NCBI GenBank assembly: GCA_002480085.1
Contig: DKPJ01000009.1
Span: 259,169 to 323,168, forward strand
Source of the DNA: Enterobacteriaceae bacterium UBA7338
Lineage (GTDB): Bacteria > Pseudomonadota > Gammaproteobacteria > Enterobacterales > Enterobacteriaceae
Direction: 5' to 3'
Length of the DNA: 64,000 nt
The position numbers and the translations under genes are program-made. The notes under the pieces were generated by a model. The model did no database searches. It was not told the origin of the DNA and saw only the letters and a list, made by a program, of their open reading frames with translations. This document shows, one piece after another, positions 60,794-64,000 of the stretch. How positions within the stretch are numbered: position 1 is the stretch's first letter; each line of letters starts with the position of its first letter.

Positions 60794-63085
60794 TTGTCTG
60801 AATTTCTCTCTCTTGTCCTGTTTGTTGCCTCGATAGCCATCTACTCCCTGAAGGCAGGCCGCAACAGGTGGTGGTTTACCGCTACGCTTGCCGTGCTGGG
60901 CCTGTTTGTTGTCCTTAATATCGCCCTCTACGCCAGCGACTACTTTACCGGTGACGGTATTAACGATGCGGTGCTCTACACCATCACCAACAGCCTGACC
61001 GGCGCAGGCGTCAGCAAGTATATTCTGCCGGGTGCGGCACTGGTCATCGGCCTGCTGGCGCTCTTTTTTGCCCTCGGCTGGATCCTGCGCCGCCGTCGCC
61101 ATCATCCGCTGCACGTCGGCTATAGCCTGCTGGCCCTGCTGCTGGCCCTCGGTTCGGTAGATGCCAGCCCGGCCTTCCGGCAGATCACCGAGCTGGTCAA
61201 ATCCCAGTCCCGGGCGGGAGATCCGGACTTTGCGGTCTGGTATAAAGAGCCAGCCAAAAGCATTCCGCAGCCGGCCCTTAACCTGGTCTATATCTATGGC
61301 GAGAGCCTGGAGCGCACCTACTTTGACAGCGATGCCTTTCCTGGCCTGACGCCGGAGCTGGGCGCGCTGAAAGATGAGGGGCTGGATTTTACCCATACCG
61401 CGCAGCTGCCGGGCACCGACTACACCATTGCCGGGATGGTCGCCTCCCAGTGCGGCATTCCGCTGTTTGCCCCCTTCGAGGGCAACGCCTCAGCGTCGAT
61501 GTCGAGCTTCTTCCCGCACAATCTCTGCCTCGGCGATATCCTGAAAAACTCCGGGTATGAGAACCACTTCGTGCAGGGGGCGAACCTGCGCTTTGCCGGG
61601 AAAGATGTCTTCTTAAAATCCCACGGCTTTGACCACCTCACCGGGGCCGAGGAGCTGAAGGGTCGCGTTGCCGATCCGGCCTACCGCAACGACTGGGGCT
61701 TCTACGACGACACCGTGCTGGATGAGGTGTGGCAGCAGTATCAGCAGCTCTCTCAGAGCGGCAAGCGCTTCTCGCTCTTTGCCCTAACCGTTGATACCCA
61801 TCACCCGGACGGCTTTGTCTCTCGCAGCTGCGAGCGGAAAAGCTACGCCATCGACGGGAAAGCGAACCAGTCCTTTAGCGCAGTCACCTGCAGCCAGCAG
61901 CATATCGCCGCGCTGATTAACAAGATCAAAGCCTCGCCGTGGTTTAAGGATACGGTGATCGTCGTCTCCTCCGATCATCTGGCGATGAACAACACCGCGT
62001 GGAAATACCTCAGCAAGCAGGATCGCAACAACCTCTTCTTTATTCTGCGCGGTGACCAGCCTGCTCAGGACGTCGTCGGGCTGAAGCGTAACACCATGGA
62101 TAACGGCGCTACGGTGCTGGATATCCTCGGCGGGGATAACTTCCTTGGCCTCGGGCGCAGCAGCCTCTCTGGCCAGTCACTCTCCCAGTCGTTCCTGAAC
62201 ATGAAGGAGAAGGTGCTGGCGTGGAAGCCGGATATCATCCGCCTGTGGAACTTCCCCAAAGAGATGAAGGATTTTACCGTCGATAGCGACAAGGAGATGA
62301 TTGCCTTCTCCGGCAGCCGATTCCGCCTGCCGCTGCTGATCCGCGTCTCGGACCAGCGCGTAGAGCCGCTGCCGGAGAGCGAGTACTCCGCGCCGCTGCG
62401 CTTCCAGCTCGCTGACTTCGCGCCGCGGGATAACTTTGTCTGGGTAGACCGCTGCTACAAGATGGCACAGATGTGGGCTCAGCAGCTGGCGCTCTCCACC
62501 GACTGGTGCGTCTCGCAGGGACAGCTGGGCGGCGAGCAAAGGGTTCAGCACGTCAATAGCGCGCAATGGCAGGGCAAAACCGCGTTCAAGGATACGGTGA
62601 TCGACACCGCTCGCTATCAGCGCAACGTCGATATGCTCAAGGTGGTAGATAACGACGTTCGCTACAAGGCGGACAGCTTTATCTTCAACGTGGCCGGCGC
62701 GCCGGAAGAGGTGAAACAGTTCAGCGGCATCTCCCGTCCGGAGAGCTGGGGCCGCTGGTCCAACGCGCAGCTTGGCGAGGAGGTGAAGATTGAGTACAAC
62801 GCCCCGCTGCCGGAGAGTTTCGATCTGGTTATCACTGCCAAGGCCTATGGCCCGAACGCCAACAAACCGATCCCGGTGCGGGTTGGTGATAGTGAGCAAA
62901 CACTAACGTTAGGCAACGACGTCTCTACCACCACGCTGCGGTTCCATAACCCGTCCCACAGCAATACGCTGGTGATTGTGCCGCCGGAGCCGCAGTCCAC
63001 TAACGAAGGGAATATTCTCGGCCACTCGCCGCGCAGGTTGGGGATTGGGATGGTGGAGATTAAGGTAGTAAAAACCGAGGGCTAG
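60794..63085 (+). CDS. opgB: Phosphoglycerol transferase OpgB (MdoB)
   Basis: 763 aa, equal to E. coli when read from the TTG at 60794 (LSEFLSLVLFV, with GAGGATC 5 bases upstream). It transfers phosphoglycerol to osmoregulated periplasmic glucans. Four N-terminal membrane segments, then a periplasmic sulfatase/LtaS-like domain: YIYGESLERTYF near residue 165, LPGTDYTIAGMVASQCG near 205 with the likely nucleophile threonine, and VVSSDHLAMNN near 395. An earlier GTG at 60731 gives a 21-residue extension not seen in the family. Confidence 0.95.
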   Translation: MSEFLSLVLFVASIAIYSLKAGRNRWWFTATLAVLGLFVVLNIALYASDYFTGDGINDAVLYTITNSLTGAGVSKYILPGAALVIGLLALFFALGWILRRRRHHPLHVGYSLLALLLALGSVDASPAFRQITELVKSQSRAGDPDFAVWYKEPAKSIPQPALNLVYIYGESLERTYFDSDAFPGLTPELGALKDEGLDFTHTAQLPGTDYTIAGMVASQCGIPLFAPFEGNASASMSSFFPHNLCLGDILKNSGYENHFVQGANLRFAGKDVFLKSHGFDHLTGAEELKGRVADPAYRNDWGFYDDTVLDEVWQQYQQLSQSGKRFSLFALTVDTHHPDGFVSRSCERKSYAIDGKANQSFSAVTCSQQHIAALINKIKASPWFKDTVIVVSSDHLAMNNTAWKYLSKQDRNNLFFILRGDQPAQDVVGLKRNTMDNGATVLDILGGDNFLGLGRSSLSGQSLSQSFLNMKEKVLAWKPDIIRLWNFPKEMKDFTVDSDKEMIAFSGSRFRLPLLIRVSDQRVEPLPESEYSAPLRFQLADFAPRDNFVWVDRCYKMAQMWAQQLALSTDWCVSQGQLGGEQRVQHVNSAQWQGKTAFKDTVIDTARYQRNVDMLKVVDNDVRYKADSFIFNVAGAPEEVKQFSGISRPESWGRWSNAQLGEEVKIEYNAPLPESFDLVITAKAYGPNANKPIPVRVGDSEQTLTLGNDVSTTTLRFHNPSHSNTLVIVPPEPQSTNEGNILGHSPRRLGIGMVEIKVVKTEG

Positions 63086-63098
63086 CTGTTTTGCATGA

Positions 63099-63129
63099 GT
63101 AGGCCGGGTAAGCGCAGCGCCACCCGGCG
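63099..63129. repeat. REP element between opgB and tsr
   Basis: GTAGGCCGGGTAAGCGCAGC followed by GCCACCCGGCG, between convergent genes. Confidence 0.88.
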
Positions 63130-63139
63130 TTATTACAAT

Positions 63140-64000
63140 TTAGAAGGTTTCCCAGTTATCGCCTGCTTCGGCGACGGCTGGTTTGCGGGTCGCCAGCGGC
63201 GCGGCGGCTTTTGCCACGATAGCCTGCTCGCGCGCTTCTTTACGCTGCTCCTGCATAATGCGGAACACCGCTACGGCCTGGGTCAGACGGCTCGCCTGCT
63301 CTTCCAGCGCTGCCGCCGCTGCGGCAGACTCCTGCACCAGCGAGGCGTTCTGCTGGGTGACGCGATCCATCTCGGCAACCGCCAGGCCCACCTGGTCGAT
63401 ACCGCGGCTCTGCTCGTCGGAAGCAGAGGCGATTTCGCCCATGATGTCTGTTACGCGGGTAACCGCATTGACGATCTCGTCCATGGTCTCACCGGCGCTC
63501 TCAACCAGCGTTGAGCCAAGCTCTACGCGGCCTACGGAGTCTTCGATCAGGCTCTTGATTTCGCGAGCGGCCTGGGCGCTGCGCTGGGCCAGGTTACGCA
63601 CTTCCCCTGCGACCACAGCAAAACCACGGCCCTGCTCACCGGCACGCGCCGCTTCTACCGCCGCGTTCAGCGCCAGAATGTTGGTCTGGAAAGCGATGCC
63701 GTCGATCACGCTGATGATGTCAGCGATTTTCTGCGAGCTGCCGGCGATGTCGCGCATGGTCTGCACCACGTTATCCACCACTTTACCGCCCTTCTGCGCG
63801 GTCTCAGAGGCGCTAAGCGCCAGATGGCTCGCCTGGCGGGCGTTTTCGGCGTTCTGCTTCACGGTCGCGGTCAGCTCTTCCATGCTGGCAGCGGTCTCTT
63901 CCAGGGAGGCAGCCTGCTGCTCGGTACGGGAGGAGAGATCGTTGTTGCCCATTGCGATTTCGCTCGCGCCGCTGTAGATCTCGTTCGCACCGGTACGCAC
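63140..64000 (-). CDS. tsr: Methyl-accepting chemotaxis protein, Tsr-like (3' part)
   Basis: 286 C-terminal residues are in the window; the ligand domain is beyond the right edge. The adaptation helices (SSRTEQQAASLEETAASMEE) and the CheA/CheW hairpin tip (IDGIAFQTNILALNAAVEAA, RGFAVVAGEVRNLAQRSAQA) are present, and the protein ends in the NWETF pentapeptide that tethers CheR and CheB. The tail and the place next to opgB suggest Tsr (serine receptor), although Tar has the same tail. E. coli yjjL-N are absent between it and opgB. Confidence 0.88.
   Translation of the reverse strand: MRTGANEIYSGASEIAMGNNDLSSRTEQQAASLEETAASMEELTATVKQNAENARQASHLALSASETAQKGGKVVDNVVQTMRDIAGSSQKIADIISVIDGIAFQTNILALNAAVEAARAGEQGRGFAVVAGEVRNLAQRSAQAAREIKSLIEDSVGRVELGSTLVESAGETMDEIVNAVTRVTDIMGEIASASDEQSRGIDQVGLAVAEMDRVTQQNASLVQESAAAAAALEEQASRLTQAVAVFRIMQEQRKEAREQAIVAKAAAPLATRKPAVAEAGDNWETF

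Overview
The window is a stretch of chromosome from a member of the Enterobacteriaceae, related to Escherichia coli but not Escherichia itself. It carries the E. coli 99-to-1 minute gene order (fkpB-lspA-ileS-ribF ... dnaJ-dnaK ... thrABC ... arcA ... trpR-slt ... deoCABD ... prfC ... dnaTC ... opgB-tsr), read in mirror orientation. Most proteins are close to their E. coli relatives by recall, and ytjA looks identical. The E. coli neighbours nhaR, yaaI, creBCD, yjjJ, yjjI/yjjW, yjjP/yjjB and yjjL-N are missing from their usual slots. In some places other genes sit instead. REP (repetitive extragenic palindrome) elements are scattered between genes.

Layout. 1-4534: ribF-ileS-lspA-fkpB operon (riboflavin cofactors, isoleucyl-tRNA, lipoprotein signal peptidase, peptidyl-prolyl isomerase), minus strand. 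4535-11401: rpsT (UUG start, strong promoter), nhaA, the dnaK-dnaJ chaperone operon with a sigma-32 promoter, yaaW and satP. 11402-13924: an accessory insertion with an Rpn-family nuclease gene, which holds an internal antitoxin-like start, and an MFS transporter. 13925-18600: mog, talB, alsT/yaaJ, yaaA, yaaX. 18606-23513: the thr operon with leader peptide, attenuator and promoter. 23647-32790: yjtD, arcA with a possible FNR site, creA, rob, gpmB, yjjX, trpR with its operator, slt, ettA. 32804-38390: nadR-radA-serB, ytjB, lplA. 38392-42914: deoCABD with DeoR, CRP and CytR sites. 42984-49394: yjjV-yjjU, ytjA, osmY, prfC, yjjG, rimI-holD. 49499-51299: rsmC, three tandem tRNA-Leu(CAG) genes, yjjZ.

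51300-58616 is the most variable part. It holds a membrane diguanylate cyclase between two Fur-type sites, fhuF, an orphan PTS IIC permease under a LacI-type double operator, the yjjQ-bglJ regulator pair, a TetR regulator and an ohrR-ohr organic-peroxide module with matching operator-like palindromes. 58739-64000 returns to core: dnaT-dnaC primosome genes, yjjA, opgB and the 3' end of a tsr-like chemoreceptor.

The core parts are ordinary. The best leads are the Rpn gene-within-gene, the LacI-type operator on the orphan PTS gene, the ohrR/ohr operator pair, a terminator hairpin just upstream of satP, the compact deo control region and several small or decaying ORFs. I did not find a clearly novel multi-gene system. 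Family names come from recalled protein similarity; no search was run.
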